In this document: positions 11,270 to 21,713 of the stretch, piece after piece
How positions within the stretch are numbered: the first letter of the stretch is position 1
Layout: every line of letters starts with the position of its first letter
From: Rhea pennata
Taxonomy: Eukaryota; Chordata; Aves; Rheiformes; Rheidae
Assembly (NCBI RefSeq): GCF_028389875.1
Contig: NW_026907676.1
Coordinates: 1,622,001-1,686,000 of the forward strand
Reading direction: 5' to 3'
DNA length: 64,000 nucleotides
Translations under genes and position numbers: made by a program
Notes under the pieces: generated by a model
The model's input: only the letters and a program-made list of their open reading frames with translations
Databases searched by the model: none
What the model was told of the DNA's origin: nothing

Positions 11270-12030
11270 ACCACAAGAGAAGATCTCATAACCACAAACA
11301 ACAGCCATGGGCCTGGCACTCGCCCATCAGGCACCACTGCACAAGTGACCTCAGAACCGCAAACAGCAGCCTAGTGACCAGTGCTGGCTTTCAGGCACTG
11401 AGGCACAAGAGACCTCACAAGCACAGCCAGCAGCTGGGGGCCTGGCACTGGCCGACTGGGCACTGAGGCACGAGTGTCTTCACAACCACAAAAAACAGCC
11501 ACATGCCCAGCACTGGCCTATCAGACACTGGGGCAGAAGTAACCTACAAACCATAAACACCAGCTGTGTACCTGGCACTGACCTATCAGGCACGCAGGCA
11601 GAAGTGACCTCACAGCCACAAGCAGCAGCCATGGGCTTACTACAGTCCTATAAAATATCGCTGCACAAGGGACCTCACAGCAACTAACAGCAGCCTTTGA
11701 ACCAGCACTGGCCTGTCAGGCACCGAGGCACGGGGGACCTCACAGCAACTATCCGCAGCCACGTGACCAGCACTGTCACGTCAGGCACTGGTGTAGAAGC
11801 CACCTCACACCCACAAATAGCGTCCGTAGGCCTGGCTCTGGCCCACCAGGGCCTCAGGCAGAAGTGACCTCACAAGCATAAACAACACCTGTAAGCCTGG
11901 CATTGCTCCATCAGGCACTGAGGTACAGGGGACCTCACAAGCGCAGCCCGCAGCCATGGGCCTGCCACCGCCCTAGCAGGCAGTCAGGCTGAACTGACCT
12001 CACAGCCACCAAGACTAATAATGTGTCTCC
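11270..12030. repeat. 65-bp minisatellite, about 12 diverged units
   Basis: Diverged units repeat with a period of exactly 65 bp. The anchor AGGCA (with variants) falls at 11401, 11466, 11531, 11596, 11661, 11726, 11791, 11856, 11921 and 11986, with one or two further units to the left at 11272 and 11337. Each unit carries words like GACCTCACAACCACAAACAG and CATGGGCCTGGCACTGGCC. Units differ at many sites but show no indels across ten periods. One more isolated unit is visible at 12185-12240. Confidence 0.9.
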
Positions 12031-12310
12031 TTGTCCTCTGGTATTTACCATGTGGAAGTCTTTCAAATAGGTATCAAACAACTTAATTGCTACTTGCTCT
12101 TTGGTTTGGAGGAAGTAGTGACTTTGCAGGCTTCATCAAAGCCACTGGGCATCTGCTGGCTTATCAGAGAGCAAGGCAATAGGCACCTCACAAGCAGAAA
12201 CAGCAGCTGTGTGCCTACCACTGGCCTCTCCAATACTGAAACAGCCAGGCACATTTACAGAAGCCGTTGCATGCGTACATAGCCTCATCTCATTCACTTG
12301 CAGCTGCTTT
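12031..12310. other. Interrupted minisatellite and unassigned sequence
   Basis: AT-richer sequence to about 12140 shows no unit structure. A lone minisatellite unit follows at about 12185-12240. No gene recognised. Confidence 0.4.
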
Positions 12311-12660
12311 CACAGAGGGCTCAAGATGCTGGCAAAGATGTTGACAGCTACAGGGACACACCCTGGCATTCTTCCTCCATTCTCAGCGGCCTGAGAAAAG
12401 CACTGGGAACGTATGCAACTGGAGCAACCTAGAAAGACAGACAGAATCAGAGTGTTACTGTCAGTTCTGCTGGCCTTACATAGTTGCAACAGTTAGGGGC
12501 AAATATCCCCCCACCATGCTGAGCTGTATCTGTGAGAGAACAGCCAGCAAGGCAACTGAGACATTCTAATCCTCTTTTTGGCAGAGATGAGGCCATGTCT
12601 TTATACCAGGTCCCCAAAACAACAGCTAGGACACGACATGACTTGTAGGACATCCTCTCT
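12311..12660 (-). other. Diverged third copy of the 38.3-38.66 kb exon-like block
   Basis: This block matches left-arm 38320-38660 and right-arm 57700-58045. On the minus strand the frame keeps DMASSLPKRGLECLSCL...RPAELTVTL followed by a stop, against DMVSAVPKRGVEAFSGP...RPAELTVTL in the right arm (the left-arm copy ends VTR). After a TTTCTAG acceptor it reads VAPVAYVPSAFLRPLRMEEE, against VTPVPYVAGVVLELLRMEAG in the arms. Keeping the frame despite many substitutions suggests real or formerly real coding sequence. Function unknown. Confidence 0.45.
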
Positions 12661-12849
12661 CAGAGACACTCTGAAATGCAGTTTCCACAACAAAAGAGAT
12701 CATTGGGAAGGGCATCTCATGAGGACACCAGCAACCCGCTCACACTTTGCCCAGCAGATCCCAGACACAGCTCTGAGCAGCACCTGGGGGCTGCGGGGGC
12801 AGCAGCAAATCAGGGAAACACTTGAAAATGCATCTCATACCCACAACAC

Positions 12850-13850
12850 GGACAAAGTTTCCTGCACCCAAACCCCACCAAGCCGCCCAGGCCCAGCTGC
12901 TCGGGGCAGGCCGGCACGCCTGGCTCGCAGGTCAGTTCCCCTCGGTGACAGGGCGCTGGGTCCCCTGCTCACAGCCCCAACAGCCCCTTCGGGAGCCCCT
13001 GCAGGGAAGCAGCCCCCTCGCCAGCACCGCTGCCCCTGCTGCAGCGAGAGGGCACCCGCTGGCATTTGAACACACCCACAGCCCCCACCAGCCCCACTCG
13101 CACCCGCTCTCACTCCCGCTCCCTTCTCGCCTGCTTCACTCCCTGGTCCCTTGCAGGTCTCTCTTCTCTTGGCCTTTTCCCACTCTGGACTCCGATTGGC
13201 TGACACAGCCGTCATTCCAATCCATCCCCACCCTCCTCCTCAGGACAGCCAATAGGAGGGCCGCACTCAGGCGATGCCATGGCAACGCTGCGCCCTCCTG
13301 CCCTGGCAGCCAGCTCTGCCCCCTCCCCCGTGGGACGGCGCCATCTTGTGGGCGGCAGCGCGGGGCGCGGCGGGGCCTGGGGGCAGCCCGGCGCCGGGTG
13401 CCCGGGCAGTGCCGGGCCCTGGACGCGGCTGTTCTGCTGCAGGGTCCCCGCGGGGCTCCTCGCTGCCCTGCGCCCTGGGGGCCATGCTGGGCTTGGAGGG
13501 CGGCCCTGGGGCCTGTGCTGGTGCCAGCCCTGGTGCAGGCGCTGGGGCCCTGGGAATGGCGGGGGCGCTGGAGCCTGTGGGCGACGTGCTGCTGCTGCCA
13601 GGGCAGGGCAGTGTCCTCTCGGCCCTTCTGCCCCGGTCCCTTCCCCAGGATAGCCCCAGGACTCAGTAGCCCTCCCACTGTGCCTGGCAGGGCTGGGAGG
13701 GGATCCTGGAGGGGTCACTCCGGAGGGCTGAGGAGCCCCATGGGGGCACAGGGCAGTGAGGGGGAGACCAGCTCTGGGCCTGTTGGTGCCAGGGAGTGGA
13801 GGTGTGGGGTCAGGAGGGATGTTGGGGGAGATGGCCGTGTTGGGCTTACC
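12850..13850 (+). other. GC-rich promoter/first-exon block, flank copy
   Basis: Third copy of the block at 41360-42300 (left arm) and 54060-55020 (right arm). A frame from the ATG at 13274 stays open for 131 codons and includes MLGLEGGPGACAGASPGAGA and GDVLLLPGQGSVLSALLP. Both arm copies retain most of this frame. The composition (Gly/Ala/Pro) means openness alone is weak evidence. It could be a first exon or a 5′ UTR. Confidence 0.35.
13190..13350. promoter_or_regulatory. CpG promoter with CCAAT boxes, X-box and YY1-like site
   Basis: An inverted CCAAT (ATTGG) lies at 13195-13199, with direct CCAAT at 13217-13221 and 13249-13253. The palindrome GATGCCATGGCAAC at 13273-13286 is one base from the RFX X-box consensus. 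GGCGCCATCTTG near 13338-13347 resembles a YY1 site. The same arrangement is preserved in both palindrome arms. Clustered NF-Y, RFX and YY1 sites are typical of TATA-less, often bidirectional promoters of ciliary or testis genes; this role is inferred. Confidence 0.55.
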
Positions 13851-14089
13851 CGATCAGTGCACCCCACAGAGAAAAGTCCTTGGGGTAGCCAAGACTTACG
13901 GGGTGACAGTGGCGCCTCCACCTGTTCACAAAGTGCTCTCCCAAACAGGCTGTCTTTTGGGTGCAGAGGTTGGAGCCCGTTTTGCAGGAGGACAGTGGCT
14001 GTGGCCATCTCAAGATGGCATCTCAGAGCCCCAAATATGCTCTGCCAAGTTAGAATCATAAAAGGATACAAACGGAGACAATCCTCACT

Positions 14090-14230
14090 GGAGAGCTACA
14101 GAAGCACTGGAAACAAGGAAGTGCATTCCTGGCTGATGGTGTCCCTGCAGCAGTCCTCCATCTCGCTTGCCCCTTTGCCTCCAGCTCACCTCTCAAGTCC
14201 AGGACGAGGGATGCTCTTCGCATCTCATCA
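14090..14230 (-). pseudogene. Decayed copy of the EDCW exon
   Basis: Aligns with right-arm exon 53290-53394 but has a one-base frameshift after the acceptor region and a stop (TAG) before the donor. The surviving frame reads MEDCCRDTISQECTSLFPVL. It sits just downstream, on the minus strand, of the exon at 14391-14454, as in the arms. Confidence 0.5.
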
Positions 14231-14390
14231 CCCAATACTCCTTTCAAACATGCTGCTGCTCCTCCTAGTGCAGCCCCGTTGCCTCCTGTCCCCACTCCTT
14301 GCCACGGAGCCACTACAAAAGACAGTGGTGGGGACTGCATGACCAGTGCCCAGCAGTGCCTGGGCCTCGCAGGGCAGTGAGGGGCCCCAC

Positions 14391-14454
14391 CCACAGCACC
14401 AGGGAGACCTCCCTGTGATGCAGCACATCCTGCTGTGACCTCAGCTCGTGTCAT
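14391..14454 (-). CDS. Candidate exon MTRAEV..., flank copy
   Basis: A 64-base minus-strand exon between a CCCCCAG acceptor and GTGG|GTGGGG. It reads MTRAEVTAGCAASQGGLPGA in phase 0. The arm copies read MTQAEVTAGCAASQGGLHGV with the same length and a strong donor. Substitutions between flank and arm leave the frame intact. Confidence 0.45.
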
Positions 14455-14884
14455 CTGGGGGCTCACTATGCCATCGCCATGGAGATGGCCCAGCCAGGGA
14501 GCAGAGAGATTTCCTCTCACATCCTGGAAAGCAATCCCTTCCCTTCCCCCAGTTATTTCCCAAACATTTCAGATAAATCCTTTCAGGAATGTCTCCAGAT
14601 GATGCCTAAGTAAGGGAAATAGCTAGAAAGAGGCCCGAGAGAGGTAATTTTTGCACACCACAGGCATCCCACTCCCAGGGATACCTGGCCCTGGATTTCC
14701 CCCATCCCCAGAGGGGCCTTGGGCATCAGGGCAGCCCCAAAATCAGGACCAAGGAGTCCTGGCTGCCACATGGTCTCCCAAGCCACACAAGCTTCTCAGG
14801 CAGGATTTTGCCCAGGATCCACAGCAGTTTTTTCAGTTAAGGGTTTCTGTGTGCCTCCTCAAACAGGAGCCCCAGAAGGCTCCC

Positions 14885-14985
14885 AGGGAGCTGCAGGAGC
14901 GTTGGGAACAAGGAACTGTTTTCTGGGTTGATGGTATTGGTCCAGCAGTCCTCCCTCTCACTTGCTGCTTCTCCTTGCCTCACCT
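14885..14985 (-). CDS. Second EDCW exon copy in the flank
   Basis: After a CTACAG acceptor the minus strand reads VRQGEAASEREDCWTNTI and NSSLFPTLLQL. This aligns in frame with VSRGQRGEMEDCWMDTIS and SSLFPRLLQL in the right arm. The donor seen in the arms is not obvious here. It lies upstream of the MTRAEV exon, so this exon was duplicated locally. Confidence 0.4.
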
Positions 14986-15109
14986 CTGTAGCTGAGGAGG
15001 GGGGATGCTCTTCCTGGTTTGTCACCCAAAACTCCTTTACAATGAGCCCCTGCCCCACTGCCTGCTGGCGAGGGGCCCCAATGTGGACCCATTGCATCCT
15101 GTCCACACC

Positions 15110-16384
15110 TCTTTACATAGAGCTGCTATGGAAGACAGAAGTTTCTTTTCTCTTCTTGCTCTCCATTTCCTGCTTTTGCCCATAGCAAGACAGCAGAAAA
15201 ATCTCACTCTTTCAGCAGAGTCCCCTACTATTACACATCTGCTTTCTGCACTTTTTCAACACCCTCTGTATTCCCCGCCTACACCCCCGCCACACACCCC
15301 AGTTCCTGTCCTTTGCTCCAGCAGCATGCTAAGATTGAGAAAGTCAAAGTGGGGTGTGTATGTGAGGGAAATAAAATAAATAACGAGATGCCAGCATGAA
15401 CAGCAGTGGGATGGCAAAGCAGGTGGTGTATGAAAATGCCATGTCAGACACCCCAATGAAGTCACGTCCTTCCAAAATCTGGCAAGTGGAAATGATGTAC
15501 AAAGCCAAACAATTCTGAAGGCTTGTGGAGTTTGGTGCCTCTGGTTGTGCATGATGCCAGGGACACAGGGCTGTAAGAAGCACTTGGGAGAGGGCCAAGC
15601 CTTGCAGGAGGCAGCCTCGGCTGGAGCTGAGCCCTGGTAGGAGCAGGAGAGAGCAAGGCAGGGGTCTTCAGGGTGCTCTTCTCCTGCTAGCCAGGCTGTC
15701 TGGGCAGAGGCTTTGTCAGTGTGGGGCAAGAGACGGGAAATGGCAGCTGCCTTGGGCACCCCCAGGTATGTCCTTGCAGGCTGCCAGGTAGAGCATGCAG
15801 TCAGCATCCGGCAGGCAGACACCTCCTGCTTCTTGCCAGCACTTCCCACCTGCTCCTCGGCAGCTCTGGGGAGTCAGGCAGAGGCTTTCAAGGCCACTAT
15901 CATGGTTATCTCTGCACCTTTGCGAGGACACGTGCAGAAGCCCGTAAGCCCTGAGCGTTGGGCAGCGAGGCAGCCTGTGACTTTGGTGGGACCAAATCGT
16001 GGTCTGGCTGTGCTGCACTGCTGCGTGCAGCTGCTGCTGGCCACCTGTGGGCAGAAGGACTCAGGGTGGATGCGGCTGCCTTGGTCCGAGTGGCTGGTGA
16101 AGAGCAGGAAACCTGAGGGCCGTGTGCAAGGGAAGCTCTGGCTGCACGCGGCCTGGCTGAGCTGGGCCCAGAGCTGCTCCCTGCCCCTCAACGCAGAGCT
16201 CGCAGGCTTTGTGGGGGCCTTGGAGCATGCAGGTTGCTGTGCTTTGTCCCAGGGAAAGTCCCGAGGACTGGCAAGAAATTCCCCCCTGGCCGCAGTAGCT
16301 CCTGCCTGCCTCTTTCACCCCAGCTGCCTGCTCTCCGGGCAGCTCCCATGCCTGCTGCCTGCCCCTGCCTCCAGCCCCATGGCT
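15110..16384. other. No gene recognised
   Basis: AT-richer sequence to about 15500, then GC-rich. A 362-codon plus-strand frame starts at 15713, but it crosses into the duplicated segment at 16385 and has no domain. A polyadenylation-like AATAAA occurs near 15370-15381. Confidence 0.35.
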
Positions 16385-17480
16385 CACCTCACCCCTGCGC
16401 TCTGGCGTGCCTGGCAGTGCGTGTGCAGCCTGGCAGCAGCCATTTGCTACCACTCCTCGTCCCTCTGCATGATCCTCTGCTGGGGTCCTGCTGCTCTGGC
16501 CCCAAGGGCAGCTGCTGCCTCCTCAGGGAGCGGCTCTCCTCCGAGGGAGGACCTCAAGGGCTCTGCTCCTAGCACGGACACAGTCCCCATGGAGACAGCC
16601 CCATCACCAGGGCCTTGGAGGCACCATGCCACCACCATCACAAAGCCCTGCTGCTCACCGTGGAAACACCCCTCACCAAGCCCCGGGGATCCCTGGGGGC
16701 ACCCCCAGCACAACGCCTTGGCAGTCCCCATGGGCACACCCATCCCCATGGCCTTGCCTCCAAGCCTCTGCTTTCAGCTTTGGAGCCTGCCTGGCAGCTG
16801 ACAGCTGGGCAGCACCACCAAGTTGCCTCTCTCCACCCCTGCACTCCATGCCCCTTGCACAGGCTGCCCTTCTTCAGACACTCCAGAGCACACAGCCATC
16901 CAAGGGCAACCCTTGCTCTTCCTGCTAATCCTCAGCCCTCTCCAGTGGCTCCTTGTGCAGCCCATGCCACAGCTCCCTGCATTCCTGCTGCTGTCATGAT
17001 GGGCTTGTTTTTCCCCACACCACCTGGCACCTTTGCTTGCCATCCCAGGCCATTGCTTCCTCACTCTTCTTGAAGTCAGTGTCTCCTCTAGGTTGCTCCC
17101 CCACCAGCTTGCCCAGCTGCTTCACCATCAGCTCAGCACTTGGCAAGTCTCCTGCCAAAGAAACGCTGCCACCCTTGTTTGAGCGATGCTGTGAAAAAAA
17201 AAACTGCCAATGGTAAACAAGACTCAAGGAAAAGAAGGGAGGAAGAGTCAGAAGCAGAGAAGGTGTGTTAGCTTTGTGGATCCAGCACCTGGCACCCATC
17301 TCTGTGCAGAAATGAAAGAAACAATTTTCTGGACCCTGTGTGTCTATTGGGTGCTTGCACACCGGGTAACAGAACACAATTTGGGGACAACACAGGGATA
17401 ACTACAAATAGGCTGAACACGGGCTGGGGAAGCTCTAGGGTGAAGGAGTGGCCCACGCAGGGCAGCGTCATTCCCCCACG
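16385..17480 (+). repeat. Inverted partner of the 2.7-3.5 kb segment
   Basis: Reverse-complement match to 2700-3480 (landmarks given there). The extra length relative to the partner includes the candidate minus-strand exon at 17024-17188. Confidence 0.7.
17024..17188 (-). CDS. Candidate exon, unrecognised gene
   Basis: A strong minus-strand acceptor (nine T or more, then CACAG) precedes exactly 55 codons in phase 0, ending GCCAG|GTGGTG. The frame reads GGSVSLAGDLPSAELMVKQL then GKLVGEQPRGDTDFKKSEEA, charged and helix-compatible. It is not GC-biased like the spurious frames around it. Family not recognised. Confidence 0.45.
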
Positions 17481-17922
17481 GAGAGGGGGCTGCACGGGGT
17501 AGGGCTCCTCACAGCTCCTGCTCACCCCCAGGACACTTCCCAGGGGCTTCTCAAAAGGTAGCTGCAGGCAGGGATGACACCAAAGGCAAGCAGCTTCCCC
17601 ACATCTCTGCTTTCAGGTCCCAGCTGCTGGTGTGGGGGGAAGGGAGAGGAGCTGCCAAGCCTGGACAAGAGCCTGAGACTCCAAAGCTGATGGAGAGACC
17701 AGTAGGTCTGAAGGAAGCTCACAAAGTTCCTTCCCCGGCATGCACAGCACCAGCAGCACCTTTGCCAACCCCAGCAGGATCTGTCCCCGCTACCCCGAGC
17801 ACCTGCCAACACACAGATGCCCCTCAACACTGCCTTGCTGCCGGGAGGAATCTGTGGGGCAGAGCTGAGCACACAGGGCTGTGATGGTTCTGTGGGTCGT
17901 TGCTCTCCTGAGGAAATGTCAC

Positions 17923-18064
17923 CTTCAGACCCTCGACTGTCTCTGGGGAGGTGTCCCGAGGTGCTGTGAGCGCCCTCCAGAAGGGCACAGCTCTTCCACA
18001 GTCGCTTTGCCATGATACCCGAGAGCCTGGCTCTGGCCACGGCCGTCAGGAGCCTCCGCACATC
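17923..18064 (-). CDS. Candidate exon next to a CpG island
   Basis: The minus strand reads DVRRLLTAVARARLSGIMAK then RLWKSCALLEGAHSTSG, ending CTGAAG|GTGACA. The acceptor side is weak and the 5′ boundary uncertain. It lies just downstream, on this strand, of the CpG-rich block at 18150-18950 and upstream of the exon at 17024-17188, so all three could belong to one minus-strand gene. The phases do not join directly, so another exon would be needed between. Confidence 0.35.
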
Positions 18065-18149
18065 CTGCTCCTCGTGGAGCCCACAGCTGGGCTGGGCTCA
18101 GAGAGGAGCTGGGGACCTGCCCCAGGGAAAGCGGGGCTGTCAGCAGGGG

Positions 18150-18980
18150 CACCGGAGCGCTGGCTGCCTCCTGCCTCCTGCCCGGAGCCCCCACAAGCGC
18201 CACTGCAGCCACAGCCTCTCCTCACAGCCGGGATGGCGCTGAGAAATGGCCACCACAGCCAGCACCGAGCCGCGGGGCTGTTAGGAGAAAGGGTGCAAGA
18301 GCCGGGGACTCCCGGGGGCCGGAGGTGGCCCAGGCCAGGCCGGGCCTTCCCACCACTGCTGCCACACAGCTGGGCCACGGCGGCTCCGGCTGCCCCCGCG
18401 CGCACGGCCACTCGCACTGCCCAGCCTGCGGCCCTCGGCCCCGGCACGGCAGATCCCGGCGCTGCGGCCAAAGGCTCCGGGTGGCCCGGGCCGGGAGATG
18501 CTGCCCCGCGGCAGTAGCCGCCTCTCGCCCCCTCCCCACCTGCCTGCAGGGCCTGGGCAGCCCCGCCCCTGCCCCGCCCCTCACCGCCCTCCTCTGGGCC
18601 ACTGTGCATGCTCCTCCCTGACCGGCCACGCCCCTACACTCCCCTCAGGGCCCCTCCTTTCAGCTGCCCTGCCCACCCCTCCCCACCCGGCCCCTGAACA
18701 GCGCACGCACCCTGCTGCCTCCCTCCGCCCCTCCCTGGTGTGTCCCACCCCACAAGGCCATGCCCCACAGGAGCTATTGGAGGAGTGACGGGTGGGAGGG
18801 TCTGTGGTGCAGGGGGCGTCACTTCCGGCTGTGGGGGCGGGGCCTGTGTGTCCCTGGCTGCTGGTGCTGGTGCTGGTGCGTGGGGAAACGCTGCTGCCGG
18901 ACGCTGCTGCCGCAGGGCCCTGCTCTGCCCCGGGGCCTGGGAGAGTCTGCGGGAGGGGAGGGGAGGGGAGGGATGGGAGA
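18150..18980. promoter_or_regulatory. CpG-island-like block with GC boxes
   Basis: Dense CpG and repeated CCCCGCCCC/GGGGCGGGG motifs occur (for example near 18562-18580 and 18833-18842). (GGGGA)n-like repeats follow at 18955-18973. No TATA box is evident. It probably is a promoter region, possibly bidirectional. Long open frames on both strands here are explained by GC content. Confidence 0.5.
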
Positions 18981-19099
18981 GAAACCTCAGCACTGCGCTG
19001 CGCTGGGGGCAGCTGCTGCCCGTGAGCATCCCGGGGACACAGTGGGGGTTTCAGCCTGCGCTGCAGCCTGGCAGGTGCCGAGAGCTGAGAGAGCTGCAG

Positions 19100-19345
19100 C
19101 ACTAGTGACCCCACAGGCAGCAGGGCAGGAGGGAGAGGAACAGAGCAGCTGCTTCCTATGCTGCTTCTGCCCCGGGATGTTCTCCCCTCGTGGAAAGCTG
19201 AAACACCCTGGGTGTGTGTGGAGAAACTGTTAGGAAAAGCAGATAGGCAGGAGCTGCTGTTGTAGTGTGCTGGGACAGTGCAGTATTCAGTTTTCTCGAT
19301 CAACCTGTGAAAATTTGATTTATTTTCAGCTTTAAGGTACAAACA
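19100..19345 (+). repeat. Diverged copy of arm sequence (51.06-51.26 kb)
   Basis: GATGTTCTCCCCTCGTGGAA, AGCTGAAACACCCTGGGTGT and GAGAAACTGTTAGGAAAAGC align with GATGTTCCCTCCTAATGGAA, AGCTGAAACACTCTGGGTGG and GTGAAACTGGTGGGGAAAGC in the right arm, and with the mirrored left-arm sequence near 45105-45300. No coding evidence. Confidence 0.6.
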
Positions 19346-20125
19346 TTAGCAGTCTGTCCTCTGCAGTAAAAAAAAAGAGGAAAGAAGATGGCTGTGAAAA
19401 GAGCAGGGCCTGAGCCCTGAGGTATGTACATGTAGAGCTCTAGTGCTGTTTTGTTATCTTCCTCTTGTCCTCCTTTTGCTAAGGAGGAAAGGAAAAAGAT
19501 GCCCACAAATGGGCTCTGTCCTTGCTAGAGCAAGGAGAAGGATGTGAACAAACCCTTGCATGGAGAGCTATTTCAAAGAGCTTACAGGTCAGGGCCCGTT
19601 GTTTCTGTTTATTTCTATTGACCCCGGTGTCCTTACTTCTTTTTCCCAGGCCCTTGGTTAAACGTACATTTTAAAGCCAGAGCATAAGGTGTGCATTGCT
19701 GTTGTAGAGGAAGATATCTAAGCAGAGATAGATTATTTTTTCTTGCGTCTGCGTTGTGGCCATCCGTGTTCCCTGGCTGCGGCTGCTTTGGCAAATCCAA
19801 GCTCTCTCCATTCATTCCTGAGTATGAAGAGAAAATGGCTCTTCCTGTATGGTCAAACTACTTCTGACCCCCAGAGTATTTGATAAGGGCAGAACAAGGT
19901 CTCCCACATGGTGAGTGCTCTCCGAAAACTGGAGAAAGATGTGCTTCTGTTCAACAGTAGGTATTGCTACTACAGCCAGGTATTTAAACTGTCGTCATCC
20001 CTGAATGTCACCTTGAGCAGGCTGTAGTGTTCTTTCTCTCTGCTGGCAGGCAGATGCTGGCCAGTTGTGACTGAAGAGAGCTCGGCACAAACTTGTGTCT
20101 TGCTCAAAGTTGACCTGGGGGACAC
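19346..20125. other. No gene recognised
   Basis: AT-richer intron-like sequence. Short frames only. Confidence 0.4.
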
Positions 20126-20129
20126 AGAA

Positions 20130-20500
20130 ATCATAAAAATCATAGAACCACAGAATAGGAAGGGTTGGAAGGGACCTCTGGAGATCATCTAGTCCAACCC
20201 CCCTTCTCCAGCAGGGTCACCTAGAGCACGTTAGAGAGGGTTGCATCCAGGCAGGTTTTGAATATCTCCAGAGAAGGAAAAAGATTCTGCCCTTATCACA
20301 TGGGACAACTGAAAAAGAGTTTGTCCCTGTCCCCTTGACACCCTCCCTTCAGATACTTAAGACATTGATAAGATCCCCCCTCAGGCTTCTCTTCCCCAGG
20401 CTAAAGAGGCCCAGCTCTCACAGCCGTTCCTCACAGGAACAGAGACTTTGAGCATCTCTCTCTGCTGGATTCTGACCTGCGCTTGCCCGCCTTGCGGTCA
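20130..20500 (-). mobile_element. CR1 LINE 3′ end
   Basis: On the plus strand AATCATAGAACCACAGAATA precedes AGGGTTGGAAGGGACCTCTG and AGATCATCTAGTCCAACCCC, then TTCTCTTCCCCAGGCTAAAG. This is the classic reverse complement of an avian CR1 3′ UTR including its terminal repeats. The best-preserved CR1 in the window, 5′-truncated as usual. Confidence 0.95.
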
Positions 20501-21246
20501 CTCCTGGTAGTAGCAGCTGAACAGTGTGCATTTAGAAGTATAGCAACTGGTGCATAGGTGAAAATCCATTCCAAATGATATACTCAGGCAAATGGGGACT
20601 ATCAAAATGTAAAAGTACCATTGAGACTGATGTTACCTCCTGCCTCCTGGGCACAGAAGCAAGACCATCCTAGTTGGGAACCGTAATATTTTAACACAGT
20701 GAAAAGACCTAAAAGATTAAATCAGTTAATGCGTGCACTGTTCCCAAGTGTGGGTGTCATCTCTGCCACCCTTGAAATCATTCAAAACACCGGTCCATGT
20801 GCCTCAAGAAACCTAAAAGTAGAAGCGAAGTCTTTCTCCCCATTAGCCCTCTAGAATCGCTGGGCTTTAGATTACCTAGTGGCCACGCAGCGGGGCGTGT
20901 GTGTGTGTTGGCATGCACTGTCTGTGTTTTTTATGGAAACAAATAAAAACAAATATTATGCAAATGTCATTCAACGACATGTGCGTACCTTCCATCAAGT
21001 AGCCAAGGAGCAGTAACTGCTTAATTTCCTAGCAACAGAACTGGTCATGGTTGTGGTCATGGCTACCAGGTCTGGAAGTGTGGACCAGATGTATTTTAAT
21101 AATTTTAACATTAATCCTGGCAGTAGGAACGGTGCTTTTCTCTTGTCTCATGCATGGGTCAAATCTGCCTCTCCATGTGTAAGGAGATATCGATGTAGAC
21201 CAGCGTAATATTGAAAGGTGGTATGCATGAAATAAAAGGAGGGAAT
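20501..21246. other. No gene recognised
   Basis: AT-rich sequence with a short GTGTGTGTGTGT run near 20896-20908. No exon or repeat family recognised. Confidence 0.4.
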
Positions 21247-21713
21247 GTTAAGGAAATTTCGACTGTCCTCTAGTTTTGCAGAAAAAGAACATGCAAGCTC
21301 GTGTACCCTGCAAGCAGAACATCTTATCTGACTTCGCCTTAGGCCTGTTCTTGTACAAAGTTGAAGATCTGCAAAGAAGCCAGGTTAACCCAGCCAGCAG
21401 TACAAAAGTTGTTCCAAGGTACCAGCAGAAGAGGTGCAAAATCAGCTCATGAAGAAGATGGACCATGTGAGGCTGTCACGGAACTCTCTTGTACTGTAAC
21501 ACAGCAAGAGGATGGGTAGAAGTAAAAATTGTGGCTAGATCTGGCAGGTTATGTAAATTAAAGCATTGAACATGCAACAATTAACTATTGCTTAAAAGTT
21601 GTAACAAAAAGCTGCTTGAGGCCTCTTCTTGTGCTGCCAGACAAGAGGCAGCTTATTGCTAGCAATAAAAATTAAAAAAACTTAAAAATCTGACTCCAGC
21701 TGCTCATTATTGG
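21247..21713 (+). mobile_element. Possible solo LTR of an endogenous retrovirus
   Basis: The segment begins TGTTAAGGAAATTTCG and ends near GCTGCTCA. An AATAAA lies at about 21665 in an A-rich tract, followed by TTATTGGTGCCTGTGAATGC, which resembles an LTR edge plus primer-binding-site-like TGG. Length (about 470 bp) and signal order fit an LTR. I see no clear target-site duplication and no gag/pol/env frame nearby, so this is tentative. Confidence 0.35.

Noticed and set aside
11270-12030. CRISPR-like array
   Set aside because: Spacing is regular, but the whole unit repeats with divergence and there are no identical repeats with unique spacers. The context is a vertebrate genome.
12822-14342. 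506-codon plus-strand open frame
   Set aside because: It runs through the promoter block and two minus-strand exon copies; the full-length frame is not kept in the arm copies. GC-rich sequence with few stops explains it.
15713-16801. 362-codon plus-strand open frame
   Set aside because: It crosses from unassigned sequence into the duplicated 16.4 kb segment, has no domain and no splice context; composition is Ala/Pro/Ser-rich as expected by chance.
18046-19342. Long minus-strand frames (187 and 253 codons)
   Set aside because: They lie in CpG-island sequence; protein text is low-complexity Gly/Ala/Pro/Arg typical of GC-rich non-coding DNA.
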